Positions 20,301 to 30,347 of a DNA stretch of 64,000 nt are shown here, piece by piece (within the stretch, counting starts at the first letter, position 1; each line of letters starts with the position of its first letter). A program made the position numbers and the translations under genes. The notes below the pieces were generated by a model. It was given only the letters and a program-made list of their open reading frames with translations. It did not search any database and was not told where the DNA came from. The stretch is from Amoebidium appalachense (lineage: Eukaryota; Ichthyosporea): the NCBI GenBank assembly GCA_963693365.1, contig CAVNZM010000006.1, positions 6,386,001 to 6,450,000 of the forward strand, given 5' to 3'.

Positions 20301-22130
20301 ATCAAGTGCGGAAAACACGCGGGCACCTCTGAGCATACCCAGAGCCATGTCAATTCGTGGTAAAGGGTAACCGTCTTTCTTCGTAATCAAGTTCAGCATT
20401 CTAAAATCAATGCAGACTCTTAAAGACCCGTCCTTTTTCGCCACCAACACCATCGGAGCGGAGTAAGGGCTGGACGCAGGCTCAATCACTCCAAACTCTA
20501 CCCAATTTTGAATTTGTTTGTGTAGGCTATCGCGAAGGTGATGTGGGATGTTATAGGGCCTGCGGTACTGTGGTATGGTGGTAGTTACTTCGATCGACAG
20601 TTCGTCTAAGGTACTCAAACCAAAGTCGTTGTCGTGTGCAGAGAACACATGCTTCCATTTCTTAAGCAGTTTTCGTATCCGTTTCGCCAACGGTTTCCGT
20701 TGGTCTGGGGGAGTTCCAGGCATGTCGTATTCTTCTGGAGGTTTGACCCCAAAAGGCAAGTCGTCGTCTGTGGCGGCTTCCCCGTCGGAGGTACATTCGT
20801 GCGTACGCTTTCGTAAATTATTCGTATCCTCCAGTGCAGTGGTAGATGGTGCCCCATCTGCTGCTTCGATAGTAGGTGGCCCTACCTCTGGTTTTGTTCG
20901 TGCTGGATTACCAAAACCATTCATTTTCGTGGAACTGCGCTGTGTGGTGTTCTCTTTCGTACTCATATTCATAATTTTACTCCGTTCACACACCTTAATA
21001 CTACCGTTAATATTAGTAGCCGCCTGGAAAGTGTGTGGTTCGTGTTCGGTGGGTTCTTCGGTTGATTCCTGCGAAGAAAAGTTCGTTTTAGCAGAGGTAC
21101 CTAATGGATGGCCAGGGTGTGGGGTTGTCGCCCTCCTGGTTCCATTACCGGAGTGTGGACGTGCTAAAAGAGTAACAGTGTCATCTGATTGCAAGGGAAT
21201 AAACATGGCCACCTCCGTACCAGGGCCTAGGTACACATGATGGTCCGATGTGTTAGTCAACAACACCTTGCATTCGTATTCGTCCTCGATCACACTTTCT
21301 TCGCTAGTGGAGAGGGGGGGTTCGTTATTCGAAATTCGAGCTAAACTGGTGACACTGCATGCTGTTGTGTAAGCCCGTGAATTAAGTGGACCACATGGAA
21401 CCACTGTGCCCATACAACAGTCTAAAGTTCGTGGTGGTGGTGCGCCGGCAGCGAGTTTTATTTTACACGTTGCGATATTTGACGCATCTACCGGGAGGTG
21501 AATACCTGTGGTGGTAATTAATACGCGAGAAACAGCTGTCTCCTCCGCACTCCCACGCAACCACCACACCGGAATACTGCACCTGCGATTTCCCTTAGCA
21601 TACATGAACGAAAGTTCTGCAGCACCGTAATCAATTCGTCCCTGTTGTGGCCCCATGAAATCAACACCTAATAAGGCATCATATGGTAGATTATCAATCA
21701 CATGCCATCTGTGCACCACTAGAGCAGATTCGTTGGGAATGGCGAGAGTGAGAGATATACTTCCTTGACATGTCATTTCGTTACTTTGTGCATCCAGTAC
21801 ACTAAAATTAGGAACATGCTGAATTCGTTTTCTTGCCACTACAGGGAGAGATTCGTAAAATGCTGTGCTTATACAGCTATGGCTAGCACCAGAGTCGACA
21901 ACTACTGTGACTAGCTTCCCATGCACATACATTCGCGCAAGTGTGGCTGTGCATTTATTTTCGTGGGTTAATGTGCACACAGTGGCATTTTCATGCCGTG
22001 GTTCTGCAATGGAGGAGTGCACACGGTCAGCAAAATGCACATTTTTCTTTTTGCGCGGGGGCGGGGTGTGCGTGTGCATGGGGGGGGTCAGTACACGGGG
22101 GGTAACTGTTCGTGGGGGGGTGGGGCACAT
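17382..22130 (-). CDS. pol: Chromovirus Pol polyprotein (PR-RT-RH-IN-chromodomain)
   Basis: 1582 residues. Aspartic protease with DSGAS at 79-83. A ~330-residue acidic, Thr/Ser-rich spacer follows. Reverse transcriptase spans about 520-740 with catalytic YLDD at 672-675. RNase H follows (D873, E917, D943), then an integrase HHCC zinc finger (H1148, H1155, C1185, C1188) and a DDE core with D1218, D1278 and E1314 (35 residues between the last two). A chromodomain lies at about 1511-1560 (YKVRWKGYTAKNDTWEP), followed by a basic KKRRRR tail. Chromodomains of this class direct integration toward chromatin marks. A Lys-rich insertion of about 55 residues lies between RT and RNase H (about 782-837). 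The frame is open from 22181, with the first ATG at 22130. It is in the -1 frame relative to gag. Confidence 0.95.
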   Translation of the reverse strand: MCPTPPRTVTPRVLTPPMHTHTPPPRKKKNVHFADRVHSSIAEPRHENATVCTLTHENKCTATLARMYVHGKLVTVVVDSGASHSCISTAFYESLPVVARKRIQHVPNFSVLDAQSNEMTCQGSISLTLAIPNESALVVHRWHVIDNLPYDALLGVDFMGPQQGRIDYGAAELSFMYAKGNRRCSIPVWWLRGSAEETAVSRVLITTTGIHLPVDASNIATCKIKLAAGAPPPRTLDCCMGTVVPCGPLNSRAYTTACSVTSLARISNNEPPLSTSEESVIEDEYECKVLLTNTSDHHVYLGPGTEVAMFIPLQSDDTVTLLARPHSGNGTRRATTPHPGHPLGTSAKTNFSSQESTEEPTEHEPHTFQAATNINGSIKVCERSKIMNMSTKENTTQRSSTKMNGFGNPARTKPEVGPPTIEAADGAPSTTALEDTNNLRKRTHECTSDGEAATDDDLPFGVKPPEEYDMPGTPPDQRKPLAKRIRKLLKKWKHVFSAHDNDFGLSTLDELSIEVTTTIPQYRRPYNIPHHLRDSLHKQIQNWVEFGVIEPASSPYSAPMVLVAKKDGSLRVCIDFRMLNLITKKDGYPLPRIDMALGMLRGARVFSALDLNGGYHQVKVADNDKEKLAFTTPWGQYQFARAPFGVSNMPAVFSRMMNRVFAGMLWTHVLIYLDDILVMSPTIEEHFGHLDSCFSRLCDAGLKLKGRKCSLFMEEVGYLGHRVCPDGIKVDPEKVAAIKNKSYPQNLSELRSDLGLFSYYRIFVDDFSHTAEPLTRMLGTSKEDSELLKRIHAKMPPSTKPAKRNGSAKQRKDEAKNLHADSAAILATKKKAQKNAAWVWGTEQEKAYDTLKNALINAPVLAHPDFTKPFIVDSDASQYALGAVISQVGDDGKERPIAYASRTLSKSERNYAANKREALGVYWAVCKAFHAYTYGAPFLLRTDHSSLTRILSTGDAPEPVVAGWQMALSAYTYEIQHRAGKHHSNADGLSRPSKENAQPGPEDTELTYPSLIGTVSGSSTVFAVTRSAAATAQAQAATHPPPAEPTKPNTTPPEFIPPKADGRMPTYEQYVSAQKADKHIAKVRAYLEKAPGYELFGNEIAMEASRCTIDNDLVYVWVLEQRGPRKPSKEPRIWVPSTLVRLVLAACHDAPTAGHLDAARTFHRVTQIAWWPRVWQDSVQWVTTCKACQYRKTPRMQKKLRIHDGFIPTYPFQYVSMDITEMPTKSDLRVSLLVFLDLFTRWPEVILFHKTPTAEDVAKAFEDSIYCRHGRPEFLVSDNGANLAAMLVTDVCRVLATKRIFASPYSPQTNGAVERFNRTLKNILATLVQDKHHEWIDYLPQVLFSYRTAYHSSLGDTPFFMLYGRDPVEPPRPPIAASCGMETEEYRRELLQRVQYARQTVTRIMSEAARRSKITANKNAREPTELEGLVLKAVTDSTTDHSLPTALRPKWEGPYRVLRRVTDAPMSYEIQRVGSTDTVRAHARHLKPYFPRDDVDMTPADSGPQDSPTPTFEVAKIIAHKYDSATAQALYKVRWKGYTAKNDTWEPHSGLQDTAAGALTDYLGTLVAGPASQPARKKRRRR

Positions 22131-22285
22131 GCAGATTCGTGGGAGAGCTCCGAGACAACAGAAATTTCCGCACCAGTAGATTTATTTTGCAATTTATCTG
22201 CCAGAGGGGAACACAGTTCCAGCTCTGCTATTAAATCAAATACATTATGTTCTACTGGGGAGAGACCAGTCCCTTGCCCGCCTTC

Positions 22286-24286
22286 CTATTCTACACGTGC
22301 TCTCTTGAACTTGGCCCGATTAGCCTCAATCTCTGCCTTGCGGGTTCCCTTCTTAAAGTTGGGGTCGTACTTGGGGCAAATTGGTGACCCCCCAAAGTGC
22401 CCCTTCTGCTTGCAGGAGTGGCATTCGAATTTGAGGGCCGGGCACGCCTTGCCTTCGGCGTGGCTGCCGTACTTGCACCCACGGTTGCAGGGGGTGGTGC
22501 CCATGCGCGAAAAAATAGACGGCTTCTCGCTGGCACCAGATCCACCACCGGGTTGCTGTTTTGTGGGGGGTTTCTGTGTTAGAATGGTGGATGGGGTTCG
22601 TGTGTGCCTGTCTCTTTCTTTTTCTGCGAGATAGGCAACAACTCCAGACAGGGTCAATTCTTCTTCTTTTCGTGTTTGTCTGAGTTGATATTTGCGAAAT
22701 TCTTGTTCGTCTTCCCCACCCAATCGGTGAGACAAATCCAAAATTTGGTGTGCCTCAGACTTAAGGGGGTACACACGTGCCCACAAACGCGCATGCCTGC
22801 TTGCAAATTCGGCCACCTTTTGCTTGCCTTGTTTGAGTGCATTTAATTCGGCACTGAGTGCCTCTTGCACACGCTGGTCGTGAAATTTCGTAACTAGTGC
22901 ATGTGCAAATGCATCAAACGTGAGTTCTCCCTGTGTCCTGGTAAAATTCGTGTACCACACACGGGCGGGGGAAGCAAGAGGAAAGCACTGCACCGCCCAG
23001 CGAACAGCAAGTGTGGGGGGGACCCCTGCAATGCAAAACATCTGCTGGGAAAATTCGTGCAGCCATTCAATCACCGTGCATTTATCCTGCAAGTCACCCT
23101 TGTATTCTGGTAGTTTCAATGCAGCCAAGATGGGGCCGTATTCGGATGCATGCAACTGGCGGAGAGGGTGCAACCACAGTTTTTCGTGCTCTGCAAAGTG
23201 CTTGTTCAATATAGACCCAGCCTTACCTCCTGAGCCTGTGCTGACATCAGAGCCTCTCGGGCGACTTGGCGTGCCTGCCAGTCCACCTGCAGACGCCAGA
23301 GGGGATCCTGCAAGGGGGATTTCGTTAAATACGGGTGCTTTAGGCTGGTCGAAGTGATCTTCTTCATGCACTTTCGCAGTCATGTGTTCGTTTTCGTTTG
23401 TGGGTGTGTCTTCGTAACTTTGTTCGTGTTTTTCTTCATTTTCAGCATCAGAATCAGTGTAGCTGAGTGTGCGCGCAAGCACATCCTTATATGTAAATTT
23501 AGTGGGGGGTGCGGGAGGTGCAATTACCTTGGGATCAGTGCACCCAGATGGGACCGGGGACAAAGGCTTCTTGCCTGTGGTGGGTGGGGGAGGACGGGGG
23601 GTGGTGGGCACCGTCGTATTTTTCACACGTGCCTCAGCCACCAACTGTGCTTCCCGCTCCAACTCAGACCATTTCGCGGACGTGCACAACATTCTAGACA
23701 GTGTGGTGTCTTCCATCTGCGAAATCTCACTGTAAATCTGCGCGACATCAGCTTCGAGGTCCATCACAGGCCGCCCAGCATCGATTGCAGTTTGAATGGC
23801 ACGTCTCAGAGTTTCAATACGATAGAACTTGGAGAGAACACGGCCCCGCACCTCTGCCAGAGCTGTGGCAGTGTCCCAGTCTTGTTTCGTTTTTTCCTTC
23901 GTTGCTACTTGAAGTTCGTTCGTGTGTTTGTTGGTGTTCGTGTGTTCGTTGGTGTTCGTATGTTCGTTGGTTTTCGTGTGTTCGTTGCGCTTCGTTTTGT
24001 CTTTGGGTTTCGTGCTTTCGTTGGGCTTCGTTTGTTCGTTGCCAGTGGGCTTCGTAGTTGCCTTTGTGTTCGTGTGTGTGTTGGGTTTTGTGATCGTGTT
24101 CGGTTTCTGGGGAGCACGAGGCTGTGTAGGGGGAGGGGTGGGGAGTGTTTTCGTGCCCTGCCCCGGAGTCTTGGCTTTCTTCTGCGTTGGGGGCGGCGGT
24201 TTGACTGCGGTAGGCTTCTTGGTGTCACGTGTCAGTTTGCTTTCATTGTCCGAGAGTACAGGGTAGTCGTCAAATTCGCCCGCCAT
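22286..24286 (-). CDS. gag: Chromovirus Gag protein
   Basis: 666 residues. The N-terminal third is low-complexity, with repeats of N-E-H-T / T-N-T-N type (about residues 75-120). A capsid-like region follows (for example WLHEFSQQMFCIAGVPPTLAVRW), with a C-terminal nucleocapsid. The clearest zinc knuckle is C622-C625-H630-C637 (CX2CX4HX6C, longer than the usual CX4HX4C spacing). A second Cys/His cluster just before it reads CX3CX4HX5C. The last residues are basic. Gag packages the element RNA. The ATG at 24286 lies 52 bp inside the 5' LTR. The frame ends in TAG, after which the same frame stays open for 65 codons. Confidence 0.93.
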   Translation of the reverse strand: MAGEFDDYPVLSDNESKLTRDTKKPTAVKPPPPTQKKAKTPGQGTKTLPTPPPTQPRAPQKPNTITKPNTHTNTKATTKPTGNEQTKPNESTKPKDKTKRNEHTKTNEHTNTNEHTNTNKHTNELQVATKEKTKQDWDTATALAEVRGRVLSKFYRIETLRRAIQTAIDAGRPVMDLEADVAQIYSEISQMEDTTLSRMLCTSAKWSELEREAQLVAEARVKNTTVPTTPRPPPPTTGKKPLSPVPSGCTDPKVIAPPAPPTKFTYKDVLARTLSYTDSDAENEEKHEQSYEDTPTNENEHMTAKVHEEDHFDQPKAPVFNEIPLAGSPLASAGGLAGTPSRPRGSDVSTGSGGKAGSILNKHFAEHEKLWLHPLRQLHASEYGPILAALKLPEYKGDLQDKCTVIEWLHEFSQQMFCIAGVPPTLAVRWAVQCFPLASPARVWYTNFTRTQGELTFDAFAHALVTKFHDQRVQEALSAELNALKQGKQKVAEFASRHARLWARVYPLKSEAHQILDLSHRLGGEDEQEFRKYQLRQTRKEEELTLSGVVAYLAEKERDRHTRTPSTILTQKPPTKQQPGGGSGASEKPSIFSRMGTTPCNRGCKYGSHAEGKACPALKFECHSCKQKGHFGGSPICPKYDPNFKKGTRKAEIEANRAKFKRARVE

Positions 24287-24319
24287 GGTTGAAGAGATTC
24301 TTGAAAGATGTGAGATTCT

Positions 24320-24337
24320 GGAACTGCGCGGTCGCCA
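24320..24337 (-). promoter_or_regulatory. Primer-binding site
   Basis: On the element strand the LTR ends TGTTTACA, followed by one T and then TGGCGACCGCGCAGTTCC. This begins with the TGG that pairs with a tRNA CCA end. The priming tRNA was not identified. Confidence 0.7.
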
Positions 24338-24338
24338 A

Positions 24339-24948
24339 TGTAAACAGTTGAACTAGTTGGGATAAGGCAGAGAACAACTGAATCAGAATAAAGACAGAGA
24401 ACGGGTAGTAAGGCACACGCGGCCAGGTTACTATTTAATGTGCTCGTTCAGAGTGATCCCCCGTACTGGGACGGCTTGTTTATATAGCCCCCAGGTTCCG
24501 GATCATCTGGATGGGTGGCATTGATGCCTTCGTGACTTCTGACCAGTCAGAAGAGTGCGGTCGTCTTTATGTGCACACAGTGCACCAATAACATGAAGCT
24601 AACTAAAAGGATAACTTTGTGGCAAATGATTGGTCAATACTTAAGCCCGTTTAGGTTTATGCAACTGGGTCTGATTTCCTTATTGGTTCCGTTCGTTTAG
24701 CTATAGATGTCGCCTCCGTAGTGGATGAGACTTGCATTCCTATCCTAGCGGTTCTCGAATTCTATTGGTTCATACTGACTGCACGGCCACTGCATATTGC
24801 CGGCGCCGCGGCTCAGTCGTGAGCCGCAGCCCGCGGCTGTCGCGTGTGATATTGATCTGATCATATGTACACAATATCTACGTGATCACTATGATATGTA
24901 CAGTATATTCGTAATAGTAAACATGTACGGCGTGTACAGATGTTTACA
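24339..24948 (-). repeat. 5' LTR of chromovirus with TATA box
   Basis: 610 bp, apparently identical to the other LTR. On the element strand TATATAAA lies at 24486-24479, leaving about 140 bp to the LTR end for R and U5. Confidence 0.95.
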
Positions 24949-24953
24949 GCCCC
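24949..24953. repeat. Target-site duplication of the chromovirus, right copy
   Basis: GCCCC directly after the right LTR, matching 16700-16704. Removing the element and one copy leaves the host reading frame continuous. Confidence 0.85.
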
Positions 24954-25702
24954 CCCCCAGCAATTCTGCGTGCGTCTGTCTATGCCCCCCAAGGACACCG
25001 TGTATGTTTCCCTGAGCAACATCGTTACAGGTGACATGATTGGCTTCGACAAGTGCCAGCTGGTGTTTACCCCTGACAACTGGGAGACACCACAGTGCGT
25101 GCGTGCCGCGATTAACCCCACGGCTGTCGCTAACCGGCGTTATACCGGTGTTGTGCCCATCTTCCTAACGGCTCCAGTTTCCAGCCCGAATGGAACATCG
25201 TCGGCGCAATTCAGACGGTTAACCCCCAGTCTCTGTACAGCGTCGATTCCGCCGAGTGCTACTCTGCCGGTGACCCCCACTACGTCACTTTCGATAAGAA
25301 GACGTTCGATTTCCAGGGTGCAGGCACGTACACGCTCATGCAGACTACCGAGGGAGACATTGCCATCCAAACCACCAACGAGAAGTGCGGTGGCGCCGGG
25401 GCAGCGTGCACGAAATTCGTGTGGATTTACTACCGCGGTGCCCATTACACCGTATATGTAAGCTCGTCCACCGAGCCCGTCACGGGCCGCATCCAGGGTG
25501 GTGATCCCAACGCACCGGATCTCGCTGTTGTGACCCGCCCGGCCGGAAACACCGTTGTGTACGAGTTCCCCGATTTGTGGGTGCGCGTCGACGGATACAA
25601 CTGGAATGGTATTTTCATGAACGTCCGCATCCGCCCAAGCAAGTATGTACAGCTTTGTGCCTCCGCCTCCCCCCTCCCCCTCCTCTCCCCTCTCTGTAAC
25701 CC

Positions 25703-25733
<31 letters not shown>

Positions 25734-26530
25734 AAAAAAAAAAAAAGCACACACACACACACACACACACATGCGCGCACACACAATCACACAGAGACAC
25801 ACAAACGTGTATGCCAAATGGTTTCTTTTTCATTCCTACATACTCCAGAGAGCTTGTTTAAAAGTTTACTCTTCTACACGTTTTTAATGTTCCGTATAGC
25901 CATTAACAACAGCAAAAAAAAAAAAAAAAACAATAGCTACTATTGAAAACAAACAATAGTGATACTAATACACAAACTAACACCTGGTTTTCTCCTCCAG
26001 GGCCATGGCATCATGCCTCCTCGGTCTCTGCGGCAACTACAACGCAAATCCCGCCGATGACCCCGTCGACTACGCCACCCTTCAGGGCAAGACCCTCGTC
26101 CCCATCAATCAAATGATCTCTTCCGGCCTCGGCGGAAACCTTCAACCCGTCACATGCCCGGCCCGCCCACCTACCGCCCCAATCATTCCCCCCGATTTCA
26201 CTTTCGACCCCCGGTGCAGCAGCGGAAAGCCCATGCCTCCCAATCCAACACCCAACCCCCCACCCGGCCCCATCACCCCCTCCCCCTATCCCTCCTCCCC
26301 AGCCCAACCCCCAGCCCCCTCCTCCCCCCATCCCGCCCACCGCAAACGTTACGGAGGCCTGCAAGAAGTTGTTCTCGAGTATCTCCTGCCCGTACCTGCC
26401 AGCGGACCAGCTTGCTGCTAAGATTCAGGTATGTTTATGCAACTACCCCCCTCCCCCCCCCCCCCCCCCCCCCCCCCCCCTTCCTTCCCCCATCTTTTTC
26501 GCTTCTCCCTCCTGTTCCCTCTACCACGCG

Positions 26531-26587
<57 letters not shown>

Positions 26588-29500
26588 CGCAAACACAGCG
26601 CAAACACATAAGCGCGCCCCCCCCCCCAAAAAAAAATCTACTAAATGAGTCTGCTGCAGCAACCCAGCACCAACCCACCAAACCAGTTCATCCGTGGTAG
26701 GATTTTTTGCTTTCCACGATCACCATTATTGAATTTTTTTTGTTTGGATTCTGACCATCCCTCCCTCCTCCCAACAGTTCTGCATTGTTGACGCAATGGC
26801 CCTCAACCGCGTCCCCGACCCCAACAACCCCGAGGACCAAATTCTTCTTGAACCCTTCAAGCAGCAGTGTGATTTCCAAAAGGAGCAGAAGGAATGCGCA
26901 AAATGTACCGCCACTCAGACATGCATCAACGCAACTTGTGTCGATGTGATTGGTCCCTGCGGCGCCGGATGCCTAAATGGCGGGAAGTGCGGGACGGACG
27001 GCGTGTGCGTGTGCGTCAACGGCTGGACGGGCAAATACTGCAGTGTGCCTCCACCCAACTATGCCCCTTGCACCCCCAACCCGTGCAAGAACGATGGCGT
27101 CTGTGTGGCGATTAGCGCTGCTGCTTTCCAGTGCAACTGCGGCGACGGATGGTATGGTGCTACATGTGCTACGGGTATGTGCCTCTTCTCCCCCCCCCTC
27201 CCCCCCCCCCCCCCCCCCCCCCCCCCCACCTCCACCTTCCCACCCACCCACCCACTGCAACACACACACACACACATGTGCAAATAGTACCATCTTCGCG
27301 GCTCCCCTTCCCTCCTTCTCTCACCCATCTCCCAGTTCCCACCCCACACCAACTCTAACCTAGTTGATAACCTAGTTGAACCCCGTTTTTAGTCCAGCTT
27401 CAAATATAGAACCCCGTTTCTACCCCAGCTGTGCATATATAGACCCATACTTACCCAACCATTTTCCGGCAGATGTCAACGAGTGCTTTGAGGGTGTGGA
27501 CACTTGTGACCCCAATGCCGCCTGTGCAAACACCAACGGTAGCTTCACATGCACCTGCCGCGCCCCGTTCATCGGCGACGGCGTGTTTTGCACTCAACCC
27601 GCCACCGTTTACGGGAACATTTGCGTCGACACAAACAACGATGGCAAGTGTGACACGACCGAAAAGCCAATCGGGTCGGTTCAGGTGACCATCACCGACC
27701 CGAAAACGGACAAGACCGTCACTGGCAGCACCAATGCAAACGGTACTTTCACGTTCCCCAACCTTCCGCCCGGCACCTACATCGTGACTGTAAACACCAC
27801 CACTCTCCCGTCTTCCACCAACCGACCCACGAACAACCCGACGGGCACCGCTACTGTTACCATCACCAGCACCGGCACCATTCCTCCCGTCGTTTTCACC
27901 TACGGAGATGTGGATGAATGCACGATGAAGACGCACAAATGCGCCGTCACGTCCGTGTGCACCAACACCGACGGCTCCTACACGTGCGCCTGCGGCGTGG
28001 GTTTCACCGGTAACGGGATTAACTGCACCGCCCTCCCGTCAACGATTATCGGGACGGTGTACACCGACGTTAACGCCAACGGACTCAAGGAGAACGGGGA
28101 GGCCCCCGTCGCCAATGTTACCGTTGCCCTGTATGGCCCCGACGGCAGCCTGATGGCTGAAGTTCGCTCGGACGCAAACGGAAAATACGAATTTGCTGGC
28201 GTCCCCCCCGGAACGTACATTATTCGGGTGGTCACCTCGTCTCTTCCTGCCCCTTTCAACGTTATCACCAGCCCGGCCAACGGCACTGCGACCGTCACCG
28301 TCGCCCCCGGCAGCGTACCCCCCGTTACAGATATCGGGTTGAGCGATACCAACGAATGCATGGCCAAGACGCACAACTGTGGTGCAAACGCACAGTGCAC
28401 GAACACAATCGGTTCGTTCACGTGCGTGTGCCTGACCGGATACACGGGTAACGGTCTTACGTGCGCCGACGCCGACGAGTGCAACTCCAAGACGCATAAC
28501 TGCGCTGCGGCCGCCATTTGCACGAACACGGCCGGTTCTTTCACGTGCGCTTGCCAAGCAAACTTTGTCGGTAACGGTATCAACTGCGCCCCCGCCGCCC
28601 CTGCCACCGGGTCCGTTACGGGCAACGTCTACACCGACATCAACGGAAACACCCAATGGGATTCCACCGACTCGGGTATCGGCAGCGCCACGGTGAATCT
28701 GATTGGTCCCGACGGAAAGATCGCGTTTACCACTACCACCCCTGCCAACGGCGGGTACACCTTCCCCGGCGTCCCAGTAGGCACCTACACCGTGCGCATC
28801 GACACAAACACTGTCACCGGTGGTTTCCGTACCCCCGTCGCCGGCCGCAACGGTTCCCCAACTCAGACAGCGACGGTTGCTGGAGGCGCCGCCGCCGGAC
28901 CAATCAACTTTGGTTTTGTCGACACCAACGAGTGCGCCACCGGCACGCACAAATGCGCTGCCAGCAATTCCATTTGCACCAACACCGCAGGCAGCTACAC
29001 GTGCAGGTGCGAGTACGGGTACACGGGCAACGGTACCGTGTGCCTCGAGGTTAACGCGTGCCTCGACATGGTGGCGATGAGAAACTGCGACGGCAATTCC
29101 CAGTGCATGCAGAACGGACAGACGAGGCAGTGGGGTTGCCAATGCAATGCCGGGTTCGTCCCCAGCGCGGACAAGTACACGTGCATCTTCGCCAACGGTA
29201 TCATCCTACCAACCGCGCCGGCTTCCAACGGAATCATGTTCCCAACGGCACCCGCTTCTCTTCTCACCATCAACCCCGTCCCCACACAGTCGATTTCGAC
29301 CCCTACAAACACCCTGGTTATCGACCCCCCTCCCGTTATGCCCACCGCCGTCACCGTGAACCCGCAACCCCAGCCAACAATTGTTCCCGCCCCTGGCCCC
29401 GTCCCCGCCCCGGCCCCTTCTGCCAGCCGCACATGTAACATCGTTGACGGTCCTGACGGCAGCCGAGTTGGCTCCGTTCGCGTCACCGTCGTTCCGGGAT

Positions 29501-29862
29501 CTTTGAAGCTCCGCATAGCGTGGAGCGTCGAACCCGCTTCTCTCGAGACCGTTTACGCCGCCGTCGCGTGCTCTCCCGCCTCCATCCCCCGCAAGGGCCG
29601 CTTGGTTGATTACGAGAGTTTCAGCAGGCCCAGCGCTCGGTTTATCGGTGTGGTCTCTCCCGCCACCGGCTCCACGGCGGCCATCGAGATTGATGTGTCG
29701 TCGGTGAAATGCACGAGCGCGGTGGTTGTTGCCCGCGCTTCATTGGTTGATGGTACGAGCACGTGGTTGTGCGGTTCGTGCATCACCGCTAAGCCCTACT
29801 GCCGCAATCGGTTCAACACGCGTACGACGGATTTCTACGCCAGGGTTAGCATCGGATATTAG
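24954..29862 (+). CDS. 3' part of the disrupted secreted mosaic gene: Calx-beta-like, vWD, EGF and SdrD-like domains
   Basis: Exons 24954-25642, 26001-26428, 26778-27174 and 27473-29862, continuing the PA14 gene. Order: a Calx-beta-like segment (VFTPDNWETPQC); a vWD domain (AGDPHYVTFDKKTFDFQG through GLCGNYN); a Pro-rich stretch; a Cys-rich C8-like segment (ACKKLFSSISCPYLP); two EGF modules (26960-27174); then calcium-type EGFs alternating with three SdrD B-like beta-sandwiches (about 27611-27906, 28040-28345, 28616-28918). The EGF calcium signatures are DVNEC, DVDEC and DTNEC. The tail is Pro-rich and then Cys-containing, with no membrane anchor. The domains fit a large secreted or matrix adhesion protein. 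Two apparent frameshifts (about 25150-25180 and the C-rich 26225-26340) break the frame, either by decay or by homopolymer indels. Confidence 0.85.
25700..25790 (+). repeat. C-run abutting A-run, then (CA)n, in a PA14-gene intron
   Basis: C-run 25700-25722 directly followed by an A-run to 25746 and then CA repeats. The same C-run/A-run junction recurs at 6523-6607, 6729-6776, 26617-26636, 47804-47832, 59884-59938 and 60367-60428. Confidence 0.85.
26453..26586 (+). repeat. C-run and (CA)n in an intron
   Basis: C-run at about 26453-26480 soon after the donor at 26429, then a CA array at 26537-26586 before the acceptor at 26777. This order is shared by several introns of the window. Confidence 0.85.
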
Positions 29863-30307
29863 TTCTAGTTTGTTTAAAGAGTACCCGCTGTTTGCCTTTA
29901 TATGGTGATATCCTCTAGCCATATTAGGAAAGTGTGGCTATAAATACATATGTATAGGTTAAGCCACATGATGTGCATTTAGTTAGAAGCAAAAAGAATG
30001 CTACAGTGTGTAAATGTTGGCAAGAGTGTAAATGTTGGCAGGATACAATGCCATAAAATGGTTTCTATAATTTCTATATTTAGGTCAATATAGTTTGTCT
30101 GAGCGGCTGGCAAGGCATTAGTAATGGCCTTGGGGTTACAGTCCTGCAGACTGGCCGAACCGATGAACTATAATCATTAAAATTTATTAAAATGTATACA
30201 AATATGCCATTTTGTGCACATTTTCTGCTTGCAGTTCCCTAACCCCCACCCTCCCCCTTCCTACCTCAAATTCTCTCGAGCTGCCATCATGTTGCCCCTG
30301 CCCCCCC

Positions 30308-30347
<40 letters not shown>

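Larger units (their letters stand above)
16705..24948 (-). mobile_element. Full-length Ty3/gypsy chromovirus, antisense in a host exon
   Basis: An 8244-bp LTR retrotransposon on the minus strand. Two 610-bp LTRs (TGTAAACA...TGTTTACA) appear identical. Inside the element-sense 5' LTR (24339-24948) come a primer-binding site, gag (24286-22286), pol (22130-17382) with protease, RT, RNase H, integrase and chromodomain, and a polypurine tract next to the 3' LTR (16705-17314). GCCCC duplications flank it. Matching LTRs and intact frames indicate recent insertion and probable competence for transposition. The chromodomain places it among chromoviruses. Confidence 0.95.

Noticed and set aside
27451-29142. 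Minus-strand frames of 161-367 codons opposite the EGF/SdrD exon
   Set aside because: Antisense shadows of a GC-rich coding exon. The plus frame shows regular EGF and SdrD domains.
30095-30165. tRNA-like segment with an A-box-like TGAGCGGCTGG and a B-box-like GGGTTACAGTCC
   Set aside because: No cloverleaf can be drawn, and the B-box departs from GGTTCRANNCC. At best it is a decayed SINE.
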